A stretch of 64,000 nt of DNA from Branchipolynoe longqiensis (taxonomy: Eukaryota > Annelida > Polychaeta > Phyllodocida > Polynoidae). Location of the stretch: contig CM059202.1 of the NCBI GenBank assembly GCA_030323885.1, positions 47,014,849 to 47,078,848 of the forward strand, written 5' to 3'. Made by a program: the position numbers and the translations under genes. The notes below the pieces were generated by a model. It ran no database searches. It had not been told where the DNA came from and saw only the letters and a program-made list of their open reading frames with translations. Below are positions 30,577 to 41,190 of the stretch, one piece after another. Position 1 is the stretch's first letter. Each line of letters opens with the position of its first letter.

Positions 30577-30805
30577 AATACGTGATGAAGGAGGAAGAGA
30601 AGACGGGGTGAAAATAGGAGCACTTTATTCATGAGTGTGAGAAGATAAGGATAATACAGGGCAATGAATGAGAATAAAGTACAATAAGGAACAAGAGGAT
30701 AACACAAGATAATAAAAGAATACAGAGGTTTAAATAAGGCAATGGAACATGGGAGATCAATGAAAGTCAATCGGGAAGAGGGAGCCCCAAAGAGCCCTCA
30801 ACCAA
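30577..30805 (-). repeat. Split direct repeat B1 of GC-rich DIRS
   Basis: Partner of 29,614-29,850. It overlaps the recombinase stop region on the minus strand. Confidence 0.9.
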
Positions 30806-31468
30806 AATGGAGGAGAGGGTGCGAGGGGCGGCAGAAGGGGCGAGGCGAGGGAGGTACGCAAGTACCGCCCCCGAAGTCCAGGTGCCCTGGGCCATAATGA
30901 CTGGTAGCGGGACCCCGGCGCGCTGGCATGCCTGGGCAGCACCCCGCCGGAGGCTGTGGAGGGTGAAGGTCTCGGGGGCTGACACAGAGACGGCCCAGAG
31001 GGCGCCATGGCTGTGAGGGTCCGAGGGTCCAGCGGCCGGCCTGAGAGCATGATGAAGGCCGGGTCGCCCGGAGCAGCGGGGACGAGCGCGAACAAGGCAT
31101 TCCAGGCCGCGACGAGGCAGAGCCAGGAGCCTGGGGAGGCCGGGATGAAGAGGGCGACCACTCCAGAGGGGTCCGAGATGGTCTTGGAACGCTGGAGGGT
31201 CGCCCATAGGCCGCCCGGTGCGGCCGTGACGTCGGCGCGGGTGATGGTGTGCGGGCCGCCCCAGAACGTGTGCCGAGGCCCGCTCGCCCCCGTGGTAGAC
31301 GTCTCGCGCGAGGCGTGGGCCAAAGCCCGAGGTGTCGCCTCGACCCAGGAGCGTGCGCCAGAGAGGGTGTTCCTGACCAAGGCGGGTGCCATGGCGCCGG
31401 CATAGAGGGGCGTAGGCGGTGACATCGAAGTTCGAGGGTGCGAGGGCGTCGAGGTCGTGGGCCGACAC
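30767..31468 (-). pseudogene. GC-rich DIRS tyrosine recombinase
   Basis: YR integrase on the minus strand. The C-terminal catalytic block is clear: FTLHSLRRGAAQACQRAGVP (HxxR), VIMAQGTWTSGAVLAYLPR (the H/W position is W; nucleophilic Tyr). The upstream half of this frame is shifted: the segments matching MRQSNLL and the N-terminal core lie in the alternative minus frame 30,757-31,578 (ARNTLSGARSW, FIPASPGSWLCL). At least one frameshift has therefore occurred. Compare the intact N-terminus at 63,448-64,000. Confidence 0.75.
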
Positions 31469-31671
31469 AAACTTGACGTAGGCCTCTGCCTGGTGGCAAT
31501 GCGGAGGCCGTCGACCGCGGCAACCTCCAGGGCGGTGAAGCCTGTAATCAGAGGCCAGGTTGTAGGGGAAGTCGTCATGGCGGGGGGTGGAGGTAGGCTA
31601 GTCTGAGGTGAGCGACATCGGTCCGGGTCACCTCGGCCCAGGGTCCGGCGAGGTGGGCGCTGCTGAGTGCA

Positions 31672-31884
31672 TCAGTGAGGACGAGGTCGGCCCCGGGCTT
31701 GTGGAGTGAAGGAGTCCTCAGCCGCCATGAGCCAGAGGTTGCGGCCGTATGTCCCGAGGGTAGCGTCGTGGGCGCGCCCAGACTCCAGGGAGGCGGCAGA
31801 GGCCATGTTGTTGGTGGTAACGAGCACAGTGGCCCCCGTCACGTACTCAGGGAGGAGGGTCCAGAGGGCCATGACGAGGTTCAC
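31672..31884 (-). pseudogene. GC-rich DIRS RNase H fragment
   Basis: VLVTTNNMASAASLESGRAHDATLGTYGRNLW aligns with IVNTDNAASATALESGRATDTTLGACARELW at 63,125-63,220. The catalytic Asp of TDN is Asn here (TNN). Truncated where an I-like LINE tail is inserted on its upstream side. Confidence 0.75.
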
Positions 31885-32059
31885 TTTTATTTAGCTATTA
31901 TGATTGTGAGTTTACAAAATTCATGAGTGTCCAGTGACACAAAATTGATTGTATGCTTTTACATATAAAAGCGATGGTTTGAACAAAAACAAACATTTCT
32001 CACCGTGAATATGGCCTATGTTGCCGATACGGCGTAAAGCAACCACCAATCAATCAATC
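31884..32059 (+). mobile_element. I-like LINE, 5'-truncated copy f
   Basis: Only about 175 bp of 3' UTR, terminal hairpin region (ACCGTG...TACGGC) and (CAAT)n tail, between the RNase H and RT of the minus-strand DIRS element. No target duplication is obvious. Confidence 0.85.
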
Positions 32060-33209
32060 CTCCCGGAGGGTGATGGAGGCGGCTCCGTAGCAGCTGTGCA
32101 GGGCCGTGGCCCATGAACTTCCGCGCTCGAAGAACGCAGCTGCCAACGCGATTGAGGCAGCCGAGGATGCTCTGAAGGTCATGGCGGCCGAGGGTGAAGT
32201 GGGCGATCTGGGCCTCGCAGACGGCGACGAGATCCTCAACTTTGTCGGGAACGATACGGATCGTCATCGCCTCCCTGTCGAGGGCGAATCCGAGCCAGGA
32301 GAGGCAGACCGCCGGAGGGTGGCACTTCCCGGCAGCAACCTCCAGCCCGAGGGTGCCGACGAGGGCGATGAAGCCGTCGAAGGCCTGGTGGGCCATCAGG
32401 TAGGAGTGCTCGCACCTGACGTAGCTCGCACCTGACGCACCTCTCGCCGGAGGATCCAGGCGACGGCCGCGGTGACCCGGAAGCAGGCAGCGCCCGAGGA
32501 GTGGCAGCCGAAGGGGAGGGTGAGGTCCACGTACATTGCTCCTTCTACGGTGATGCCATGCAGGGGACAGGCAACAGGGTCGGCCCGGAGGGGGCGGTAG
32601 GCCCGGGAGATGTCGCCCGTCCAGGTCTAGGCCCCGGCCCCCTATGGAAGAGCTGCCAGCCTACGTCGGCAATGCACGGGAGCCTGTAGGTGTGGGGCTT
32701 CCCGAGGTACTCCCGACGGGGGATGCCGGCGTTGACGTTGCCTCCGAGGGGGAGGAGAGGTCGACGATGACCAGGCTCTTTCCAGGGTCGGACTTGGGGC
32801 GGGTCATCATCGGGGAGACCTGTGCCCAGGGTGTGAAGGGGGGGACGTGGAAGGGGCCGGCGAGAGCGCCGTGGGCAAGCTCGCTCCGGACGAAGTCTCG
32901 GAGGTGGACCTTGTGCTCCCGGGCCTCCCGGTGGTTAGTGTAAGTGGGGTGGGGAGGGGCATTGGCGGAGTAATTGGCAGGGAAGCCAAACTCCAGGAGG
33001 TCGACCAGGTCCCTGGAGCCCATCTCGCCAGGCGGGGATGTGTGAGCCTGAGTGGAGGGGGATGCGGGCGGGCAAAAAGTTAGGGAGCCTCGCATCCCAG
33101 AGGGCTGCATAGGCCCAGGAGAAGGTTGGGTAGCGGGCCCACGGCTCACCGGAGGTGTGGGGCCAGATGGAGAGGAGAGTAGGGCGGTATTCGTGGGGGG
33201 TGGGGCCAC
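32016..33209 (-). pseudogene. GC-rich DIRS reverse transcriptase, broken
   Basis: Two recognisable parts in different frames. 33,209-32,661: LEFGFPANYSANAPP, GPFHVPPFTPWAQVSPMMTRPKS, then IVDLSSP. 32,396-32,070: AFDGFIALVGTLGLEVAAGKCHPP, LSWLGFALD and ARKFMG. The region between them, which should hold the RT palm with YVDDF, is shifted among frames (fragments near 32,400-32,640). Compare ORF2 at 61,045-63,054, which is open throughout. Confidence 0.75.
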
Positions 33210-33668
33210 AGGAGGGGGCGGCGGGGAGAATGTCCTGGATGGCAGGATCGGTGACTGGTTCGCCGAGGTCGCCGAGGGGGGTGGGGGCGGGGGTGGGTGC
33301 AGGGGGCGGGGGAGGAGGCACGGTGAGGAGCGGTGAGGGGGGCGGCAAAGTCGGCGGCGCTGGCCAGGGCACGGATGGCGAGGTAAGGGGGAGGGGGGGT
33401 TTAGGGGGGTGGAAGCCGGTGAGGTGGTCGATGGGCAGCGGCGAGCGAGGCAGGACTGGGAGCGAGCCGGGCTGTGAGGGCTGGCGAGGGGAAGGGGGAA
33501 GGCGGTTGGCGGAGGGAGGTTATGCCGGGTTGGTGGTGGTGAGGGGGGTGGTGGTGAGTGGGTGTGTGAGGTGGGGTGAGTCTGGCAGGGTCTGTGGCGG
33601 CGGGTAACGACTCCAGTGTCTGGGGTGTTACATAATCCGCCACCAACGGCCGGGCGGGTCGGCGAGAT

Positions 33669-34064
33669 ACCGACGCGCCGACGGAACGTCGCATTTTGGG
33701 GAAAAAAAAGCCAACGTTAACCGACGTTGAACAATGGTCTGCCAGCGTTATGCCGGCGCACCGCCAACGTGTGTCAACGTGTTGCTAACGCGTCCGTAAC
33801 GCGCCCTCCAACCCGTTGGTGCGCGTCGCTGCACGTCCAAAGTTTTGTGCATGCACAAAACCTCGACGCGCCGCGCCGCGCACCGACGCGCGCCGACGTT
33901 TCCATTCACACGTTGCTATGTACCGACGTGCCGGTAACGCGCCGGTAACGCGCCGACAACGCGCTGGCAACGTACCGGACGTGTACCGACGTTTTGAACA
34001 AAAACCAGACCCGTCGGCACGCGTCGAAGCGCGTTGGTGAGAAACGTCGTAGTGTGACAGGGCC
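33669..34064 (+). mobile_element. Partial copy of the TTAA MITE
   Basis: Matches the right half of 24,915-25,713 and ends GTAGTGTGACAGGGCC followed by TTAA (34,065-34,068). The left half and left TIR are missing. The 20-bp palindrome is present at 33,842-33,861. Confidence 0.9.
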
Positions 34065-34153
34065 TTAACATGCGACACACCGGGAGCCAGCGGGCCGGGA
34101 CCAGCGAACGGACAACCAGCGCAGACTGGGAGGTACCGTGATAAACTCATTAT

Positions 34154-34430
34154 GCAACTGGACATCAATGTGTGTAGTCGGTTCTTAATCACAACTTTAC
34201 AGTGGAGGGGTGGAGGCGGGGGTGGGCACATGTGCAGGGTTCGGTGGCTGGCCGGGGGAGGTGTAGCAGGGCCGGGCATCTGAGGGGTCGGCAGCGTCAG
34301 TGGGGGTGGCTACTTCCAGCGGTGTATTGGCGACTTCCGGCGGCATCTCAGGTGACAGGGGTGGCAGGGGTGGTGGGGTGTGTTGTGATGTCTGTGATGA
34401 TGTCACCGGGTGTGTGGCCATTGTGAGGAT
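34154..34430 (-). repeat. ~270-bp direct repeat, copy 1
   Basis: Repeated at 34,676-34,937 (from GCAACTGGACATCAATGTG to GTGGCCATTGTGAGGATG) with a small deletion in copy 2. Both flank the Gag remnant of the GC-rich DIRS element. Confidence 0.9.
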
Positions 34431-34675
34431 GAGAGGCGGTGCATGGGTGTGATGGGGCCCCCTAGGGGGGCAGCGGTGGCATGGGGCTGTGAACAGCCCA
34501 CTGCTGGAAGGGGGGGGGCGCCGGCCTGCATCCTTCCGGGCCAGGGTGGGCGTCCCACCACCGGCGGACTAAAAATCCACTGAGGGCCCGCCGCCAGGGC
34601 AAGCTCACATGTGCGCTTTGTATAGCACACCGCCTCACTGCGCGCTGTGAGGATGCGCCTCACGTTGGCGCAGTA
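34431..34675 (-). pseudogene. GC-rich DIRS Gag C-terminal zinc-finger remnant
   Basis: The minus strand encodes CYCANVRRILTARSEAVCYTKR, matching CGYCANVRGILTTHAEAVCHSKR at the end of ORF1 (60,988-61,058). Most of Gag is lost. Confidence 0.65.
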
Positions 34676-34937
34676 GCAACTGGACATCAATGTGTGTAGT
34701 CGGTTCTTAATCACAACTTTACAGTGGAGGGGTGGAGGCGGGGTGGGCACATGTACAGGGTTCGGTGGCTGGCCGCGGGAGGTGTAGCAGGGCCGGGCAT
34801 CTGAGGGGTCGGCAGCTACTTCCAGCGGTGTATTGGTGACTTCCGGCGGCATCTCAGGTGACAGGGGTGGCAGGGGTGGTGGGGTGTGTTGTGATGTCTG
34901 TGATGATGTCACCGGGTGTGTGGCCATTGTGAGGATG
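34676..34937 (-). repeat. ~270-bp direct repeat, copy 2
   Basis: Partner of 34,154-34,430, lying on the 5' side (minus orientation) of the Gag remnant. Confidence 0.9.
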
Positions 34938-35010
34938 TGGCCATTGTATAAAGGGAGGTAAATTCTTAAACTAAGGCCAGCATATACAGTTGCTTCAGAC
35001 TGTGGTTTCT

Positions 35011-35748
35011 TCACACAGACAAATAGTCTGTGAAGAATGACACAGAATGGGTACAATAATTAAGTCAAGAATTAAGTTCTGTGTGCCTGTTATGGTATGA
35101 TTTACAGATGCCAGTATCTGATGGAGTGTTAGCACTCAGGTGACAATGCATGGAGGCTGTGGCTGTGTGTCTGTGTGTGTGAGAGTTTGCAGGACCTGCC
35201 AAAGCCAGGTGTCAGGCTGGAGGTGGGAGGTGGAGTGTGTGTGTGTGTGTGTGTGTGTGGTGATCCCTCCCTGCCCCACCTGGTGGCAGTTTGCTGAACT
35301 AAAGATGATAAAATATGTAATTCTCAAAGTAAGGCATGCAGAAACTCCTACTATTTTGGAGTTGTCCCAATCAAAGGGACTGGTGACCACTGGTGTTATG
35401 TAAAGATAAATAGGGTTGATAATCCCATATAAGTGTGATTGGTGAACTTGATGGAAAAATATGTATCTGACTTGGGGTGGATGGGTTGGCCCCCACCCCC
35501 TTACATAGATGGGGGGTGGAGGCTGGTGGGATTGGTGGGGGTCCACCCACTCCCACCCTGCCTCCCCCGACCACTGACTGGAGGAGTTCAAGCAATGAAA
35601 TGCCATGTTGCTGTCTCTGACTGAGACTCCCAGCAACTGTGTACCTGTATTTTGAATGTTTTCCATCTGAATAAAAGGGCTGGGCAGGGGGTGTGTCAGG
35701 CAGATGACCTGGAGACAGCACAGCAGGAGGAGCCAGCCACCCCTCCCT
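35011..35748. other. Spacer with (GT)n microsatellite
   Basis: (GT)n run near 35,238-35,260, otherwise G-rich. No exon or TE assigned. It could be the 5' end of the GC-rich DIRS element. Confidence 0.4.
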
Positions 35749-36108
35749 ACTAAACTGTGTTGATTTTATGGCACTGTGCCAACAATTTTACACTGCAAAC
35801 AGCATGCATGACCTTTTTACCAAAGTTAAACAAGAAGACATTTTATCTTTTTTGAGGGCAGCTGGTCTGTACCACCTCATATAGTTCATTAAAACAATTT
35901 TTAATAATTAATTCTTTCATCTATTTTATTTAATTAAATGATTTTGGGCTTTTAAAAATTAATAATTGTCTATTGACACCTAACTGATTGTATGCTTTTA
36001 CATTATATGTAAAGGTCTATGGTTGAATACAAAACAAACAATTCTCGCCGTGAATATGGCCTATGCTTCCGACACGGCGTAAAGAAACCACCAATCAATC
36101 AATCAATC
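35749..36108 (+). mobile_element. I-like LINE, 5'-truncated copy g
   Basis: Starts ACTAAACTGTGTTGATTTT in the C-terminal coding part, has the LRAAGLYHLI terminus, 3' UTR, terminal hairpin (36,047-36,078) and tail (CAAT)4 ending at 36,108. Copy h begins at the very next base. Confidence 0.9.
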
Positions 36109-37560
36109 ATAAAAGTTGTCCAAGAAACCACATTTTTTGGTCTCACTTTCGACACGAAGCTGTTCATCGTGCCTCATATGAAGTACCTCAAAACACGATG
36201 CCTGAAGGCGCTAGATGTTCTGAGGGTGCTGTTCAGTTCAAGGTGGGGAGCAGACAGAGATGTTCTGCTCGCCATGTACTGAACGCTAGTTTGGTCATGG
36301 CTAGATTACTGGCAGCATAATATACCGTTCCGCAAGGAAGTCGTATATTGGGCTGTTGGACATGGTGCATCACCAGGGGCTGTGTCTCGCCCTTGGTGCC
36401 TTTCGCACCTCTCCAGTTCAGAGCCTATGCATCGAAGCCAACAAACCATCACTTGACAATAGGAGAACCAGACTGGCCATGCAATATGTTGTTAAATTAA
36501 AAACAAATGTACAGTTGTGTGTTTGAGACACACAACGACTCCAAGTATGAAGCAAAGCCAAATTTCATTCAGCCCCTGGGGCTCCGGGTGAAACCTTATT
36601 TGGAGGCTTTGTACTTGGATCTGGATGTATTAGAGGGTACCCAGGTCCCGGAACACCACCCTGGTCATTGAGGAAGCCATCAGTCATCCTCCGACCCACG
36701 GAACTGAGGAAGACTGGGACACATCCACTTGAGTATCAATGACTGTATGCAGAGATTCAAGGCCAGTTTGAAGACCACTTTTCACTGTATACTGATGGTT
36801 CGAAAGACCTAAGCTGGGCAGCTGGTGTGGGAGTTTGCCAGGGCAAGAGATTTGGCGTTTGCATGCCCTATCAGAGCTCGATTTTTACAGCGGAAGCCCA
36901 AGCACTCCTTCTCTTGTTGGAAGTCATTGAACTATCCAACTACACTAAATATGTCATATACAGTGATTTGTTTTCCTGGCTGCAAGCTGTTGCTGGGCTA
37001 AAGAAGGACCACCCTTTCGTGCACATTTACTAAATGAACCAGCTGGCAACAGATGGATATGACATCTACTTGTGTTGGGTACCTGGCCATGCTGGCATCC
37101 AGGGAAACGAACGAGCTGATTGGGCTGCGAACGAGGCACTGAACTATGATGTTAAACCATGTCTGATACCCCACTCTGATCTGAAACCACTAATAGCCAC
37201 CCACATCAAATCCAAATGACAAAATGAGTGGGATGAAAATGTTAAAAAATTGCATGAAATTGAACGGGCTGTGGGAAAACCACCACAATCTCATGTGGGA
37301 TTTTGGTGAGACCAAATGGTCCTTAGCCGCTGCCCTATTGGCTAAGACACGTTTTCCTCCTCAAGGGGGACCCTCCCTTTGAATGTATTGGATGTCAGTC
37401 CCCACTGACAGTCAAGCACATTTGAGTAAACTGTGTCGATTTTATGGCACTGCGCCAACAATTTTACACTGCAAACAGCATGCATGACCTTTTTACTAAA
37501 GTAAAACAAGAAGATATTTTAGCCTTTTTGAGGACAGCTGGTCTATACCACCTCATATAG
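36109..37560 (+). pseudogene. I-like LINE ORF2, RT thumb to C-terminus
   Basis: Readable segments: TTFFGLTFDTKLFIVPHMKYLKTRCLKALDVLRVL (thumb entry), GADRDVLLAMY then stop at 36,280 (others have R), LDMVHHQGLCLALGAFRTSPVQSLC in a shifted frame, TDGSKDLSWAAGVGVCQG (RNase H first Asp intact) at 36,790-36,850, YVIYSDLFSWLQAVAGL and WVPGHAGIQGNERADWAAN. Several stops and shifts occur (near 36,280, 36,660, 37,030, 37,217). It is the only copy here that shows the RT-RNase H connection continuously. Confidence 0.8.
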
Positions 37561-37792
37561 TTCATTAAAACAATGTTTATCCATTCATTCTTTCATCTAT
37601 TTTATTTACCTTGACCACAAATTATATGATTGTGAGCTTTTAAAAATGCATAAGTGTCTATTGACACATAATTGATTGTATGCTTAAATTAAATTATATG
37701 TAAAGGTGATGGCTGAATAAAAAACAAAACAATTCTCGCCGTGAATATGGACTATACTGCTGACACGGCATAAAGAAACCACCAATCAATCA
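36109..37792 (+). mobile_element. I-like LINE, longest copy h
   Basis: Begins in the RT thumb and runs through RNase H, the C-terminus and 3' UTR to a degenerate terminal hairpin and tail ending at 37,792. It directly follows the tail of copy g, giving a head-to-tail tandem. Confidence 0.9.
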
Positions 37793-38394
37793 AAACCTTC
37801 TCCCTAGGTGGCAACCCAGCCACCTACTCCACTGATTTTTGCAGCGTTCCTCGAAGCGCACGCTGTATATCTGGGAGTACCTGCTTAAAGTTGCATAATC
37901 TGATGCTGTTTAGATAAATATATCAAATTAATCCCTGTAATCTACATTACTTTATGGTGAAGGAACTGTTATTGTAAGTAGCTAACTTTTGAGATATTTG
38001 AAGTGAATACATGTCTGATTGATTTCACCATGGCTGTCAAAATTCGGACACCATAGCCATAAGGTGTCAGCAGTGCCATATTCAACAAAACTAACTTTGC
38101 ATTCTTTGGTGCAGCAATAAATGCTGGGGTGGGGGGGACGGCCCCTGGGTGGACCAACCCCTATTGCAACTGGCTAGCAGCCCCCCCCCATTTGATTTTG
38201 TGATGTTCCGGTGTGTGAATCATCCATCTCTCTCCTAGTCTTCTCTTCGCGTTGTGTCAACTTACAGACCAGGGGGAACCTGCTATACATGATTAATGTG
38301 GCCTATCACAATATCTATAGTGAACTAGAATTTCATTCCTTAATTGTATCTGTTCAATTGGTGATGTTTGCTGGTTTGCTTTGTCTTCTCACAG
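37793..38394 (+). other. Intron of the EGF-repeat gene
   Basis: Between LINE copy h and the acceptor of the last exon. No further exon seen; short G and C homopolymers near 38,130 and 38,190. Confidence 0.5.
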
Positions 38395-38541
38395 ATTGCA
38401 AGAAAAACTACTTCGGCAAGGATTGTAAATTGAAATGCCGATGCAACTCCCCAAAAGAGATCTGTACCTCACAGAATGGAGACTGCCCACTGTCTGGTTG
38501 TTACGTTGGCAATAATGATACCTTCTGCCTGGCTCCAAAAT
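38395..38541 (+). CDS. EGF-repeat gene, MEGF-type exon 5 in window
   Basis: A 147-bp exon, phase 1-1, with acceptor TCTTCTCACAG ending at 38,394 and donor GTAAGT at 38,542. It encodes DCKKNYFGKDCKLKCRC...EICTSQNGDCPLSGCYVGNNDTFC. It starts like exon 4 (C...YFG.DC...C.C) but has extra Cys at the end (GC....FC), as in the Tie/MEGF-like domains that precede other modules in such receptors. This is the last exon recognised; the gene presumably continues 3' beyond TEs. Confidence 0.85.
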
Positions 38542-38586
38542 GTAAGTCAAGTAAGAGTTTGTTTAAATTGTTACTTCCTAGACGTG

Positions 38587-39309
38587 AGCCTTTTTGGCAT
38601 TAAGATTAACAATATAGTCAAATCCATGAAGAGTACTGTATCCTGCAGTCTCTATGTAGATGACTTTTTAATATGTTATAAAGGTAAAAATATGAACACT
38701 ATCGAATGGCAGCCAGAAAATCATACACCACAGTTAGACACCATACACCATCAAGGCCTTCGGCTGACCCTGGTGGCTTTTAGAACTTCGCCCATCCAGA
38801 GCCTCTATGTCGAAGGCTGAGAGCCCTCCCTTAAGAGTAGAAGGCTCAAACTGTCTATGCAATATGTGATAAAATTAAAAGGAAATATTTTAAATCCTGA
38901 ATATAAGTCGATTTTGATGCACCATTGTCCCCACTGACATTAAAACACACTTTATTAAACTGTGTGGATTTCATGGCCCTGTGCCAACAATGTTACACTG
39001 CAAACAGCATGCATGACCTTTTTACTAAAGTAAAACAAGAAAACAGTTTAGCCTTTTTGAGGGCAGCTGGTTTGTACCACCTGATATAGCTTTTTAAACA
39101 AATTTCATCAGTGAATAATACTATCATCTAGAATTTTATTTGGCTTCATCAGAAGCTAAATGATTGTGAGTTTAACAAATTCATATTGACACAGAATTGA
39201 TTGTAAGCTCTTACATGTAAAATCGATGGCTTGAATAAAACAAATATTTCTCGCTGTGAATATGGCCTATAATGTTGACACGGCATAAAGCAACCACCAA
39301 TCAATCAAT
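38587..39309 (+). mobile_element. I-like LINE copy i with internal deletion and target duplication
   Basis: Flanked by CCTAGACGTG at 38,577-38,586 and 39,310-39,319. Begins within RT (INNIVKSMKS...SLYVDDFLICYKG, catalytic YVDD), then lacks most of the thumb and all of RNase H (jump near 38,700 to HHQGLRLTLVAFRTSPIQSL, then near 38,925 to the 3' end). Ends with terminal hairpin region and tail. It lies 45 bp downstream of the donor of exon 5. Confidence 0.9.
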
Positions 39310-39384
39310 CCTAGACGTGTGGTGTGAGAATTGGACATGAATATTTTTGCTTAACTCCTGAAATCTTGTTTGAATTTGTTGTGT

Positions 39385-39490
39385 GTTTAAAAGACGTTCT
39401 GGATGTGTCCTTGATTTCCATGTTACACAAGTGATATTAACGTATTGCTCAATTTGTATGAGATCAAAATCAAAAAGTGAAATAGTTTGT
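39385..39490 (-). repeat. Fragment of the 8.98-11.44-kb DNA element family
   Basis: The reverse complement matches 9,125-9,240 (CTATTTCAC.TTTTGATTTTGATCT, CTTGTGTAACATGGAAATCAA, ACACATCCAGAAC). It abuts the end of the Gypsy integrase region. Confidence 0.65.
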
Positions 39491-39612
39491 TGTTGTCTGT
39501 ACCTCTACACCAACTTGCAGATCGCAAAAGGCGAAAAATGTGGCCACTCGTTTGCAATGAGTCGCGCCTCAGGCGGTGCATCCGAGCCCACATCAGACCC
39601 CCTGTCTAACTG

Positions 39613-41190
39613 TTACAAAGTCGCTGTCACTACCCGAGCTACTGCGTACAGAAACAACACTATCGGTATCAGACACTGATCTAGAACGATGCGACGTATA
39701 GTTTTCCGCTTGTCAGGCCTATGGCGCTTAGGGCACATAGCCTCTCCCGCAGTAACTGGAAGCCCATGCACTTTCTTCCGATTGAACGCATCTATAGTGC
39801 CAGCCTCCACATTTGCAGGTGCAGGCCCGTGCCCTACATGCACATCCAACCAGGAGGATGGTCCAGCGTTTCTAGACATCTGCTTGGTGTAATGCTTAAG
39901 ACGTCTAACGTTAGATTTACGGTATTTTCCATCCTTGCCCTTCATAATAACTGTGGCATCAGAGACAACTTCTGTTATATAAAGAGACCATCCCAGTTCT
40001 TCGCGAGCTTGACCCGAGCTAGCGGCGCATGATACCGCACTACCCGATCTCCCACCTTGAACTGGTGCCACGCAGCAGGCCCGTAGTCAGATTTCTGATG
40101 AACCGCTGCCCGACCTAAAGCATCACGAACTGCACTATACGCGTGGTGAAAGCAATGCTCCAACCATCTTACAAACACGATCTCACAAGGCTGGTCTACT
40201 TGACGATTCACCACCCCAAACTGCAGATCAGCTGCCAGTCGGAGCATCTCCCCAAATAGTAACCTGTTAGGAGTCACACCTGTAGATGCATGCTCCGTAC
40301 AGTTATATGCGTGTGCCACAAACTTGACCTGTAAATCCCAATCATCTTGAAAGTCATTCACGGTACAAGCCAATGCAGATATTAGCGTCTTATTAAAGCG
40401 CTCCACCATACCATCCGATTGTGGACAGTACGGGTTTGTACGCGTTTTTTTAACATCCAACAAGCGCAACATGGACTGAAACAGTGTGGACTCAAATTCC
40501 CGTCCCTGATCCGAATGGATCCGCATTGGGGCACCGAATATTAATACCCAATTATCCACCAATGCCTGCACTGCAGTGGGTGCAGTGTGATCTTTTAAGG
40601 GGTAAACTTGCACGTACTTAGTGTAATAGTCTTGGACTACCATCATCACTACATTCCCCCTAGACGTCGTCTTAAACCCGGACACAAAGTCACACGCTAG
40701 ACGGCGCCACCGATGCCCAGACAATTCCTGAGTCAATGGTAGCTTAGCAATCCCCTCACCCGGCTTCACCTCCTGACATTTATGGCAAGTGCGTACCCAC
40801 CGCCTAATATCAGAAGTCATGCCCGGCCAATAGAACCGCCCAGCTAAACGCTTGGTGGAACGAACACGCCCAAAGTGCGTGGCTGTAGCATGCCCATGAC
40901 AAAATAACAACACATCATCGCGCAATGCAAACGGCACGACGATCTGCAGGCGACTGCGTAGGTCCTCACCCACTACCTTCCACCCGCAGAGCACCCCCTC
41001 ACGCAGTTCCAGCAGATCCCATTGATTTATAATCTTACGAGTCTCTGCATTTTCCACCGCCAGCTCGTCACGCAGAGGCTTGGAGCAGCCCTCCTCCAAC
41101 CACTTGATCACACACAGTATGGAGGGATCTTGGCGCTGCGCCAAGCGAACCTCTGATAACGTCCAAAGTTCATCATCATCTATGTCCGCC
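39613..41190 (-). pseudogene. Ty3/Gypsy integrase
   Basis: Minus-strand retroviral-type integrase, open from 41,190 to about 39,975 and then one base out of frame to 39,613. H2C2 zinc binding: H114-type CHGHATATHFGR...CHKCQE. Core: LACDFVSGF (first Asp), IHSDQGREFES (second Asp), PQSDGMVERFNKTL (Glu). A GPY/F-like module follows (KNWDGLF, then after the frameshift TEVVSDATVIMKGKDGKYRKSNVRRLKHY). The frame is continuous upstream (ADIDDDELWTLSEVRLAQRQDPSILCVIKWLEEG) to a junction with a DIRS recombinase at about 41,190. Gypsy RT and RNase H, which should precede it, are missing. Confidence 0.9.

Larger units (their letters stand above)
29614..35010 (-). mobile_element. GC-rich DIRS element, minus strand, heavily interrupted
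   Basis: In minus orientation: Gag remnant (34.6 kb), RT (33.2-32.0 kb), RNase H (31.9-31.7 kb), recombinase (31.5-30.8 kb), repeat B1 (30,805-30,577), A2 (30,048-29,850), B2 (29,850-29,614). This is again the split-direct-repeat order. It is the same family as the better copy at 59.5-64 kb. Interruptions: a solo LTR inside the B1/A2 junction, an I-like LINE tail between RNase H and RT, and a MITE piece between RT and Gag. The right end near 35.0 kb is approximate. Confidence 0.75.

Noticed and set aside
30807..33607. Many plus-strand open frames rich in Gly, Ala and Arg at 30.8-33.6 kb
   Set aside because: They are antisense shadows of the GC-rich minus-strand DIRS element, whose minus frames match RT, RNase H and recombinase motifs.
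36047..36108. CAAT-type repeats considered as a CRISPR-like or satellite array
   Set aside because: They are short LINE tails attached to a conserved 3' end, without spacers.
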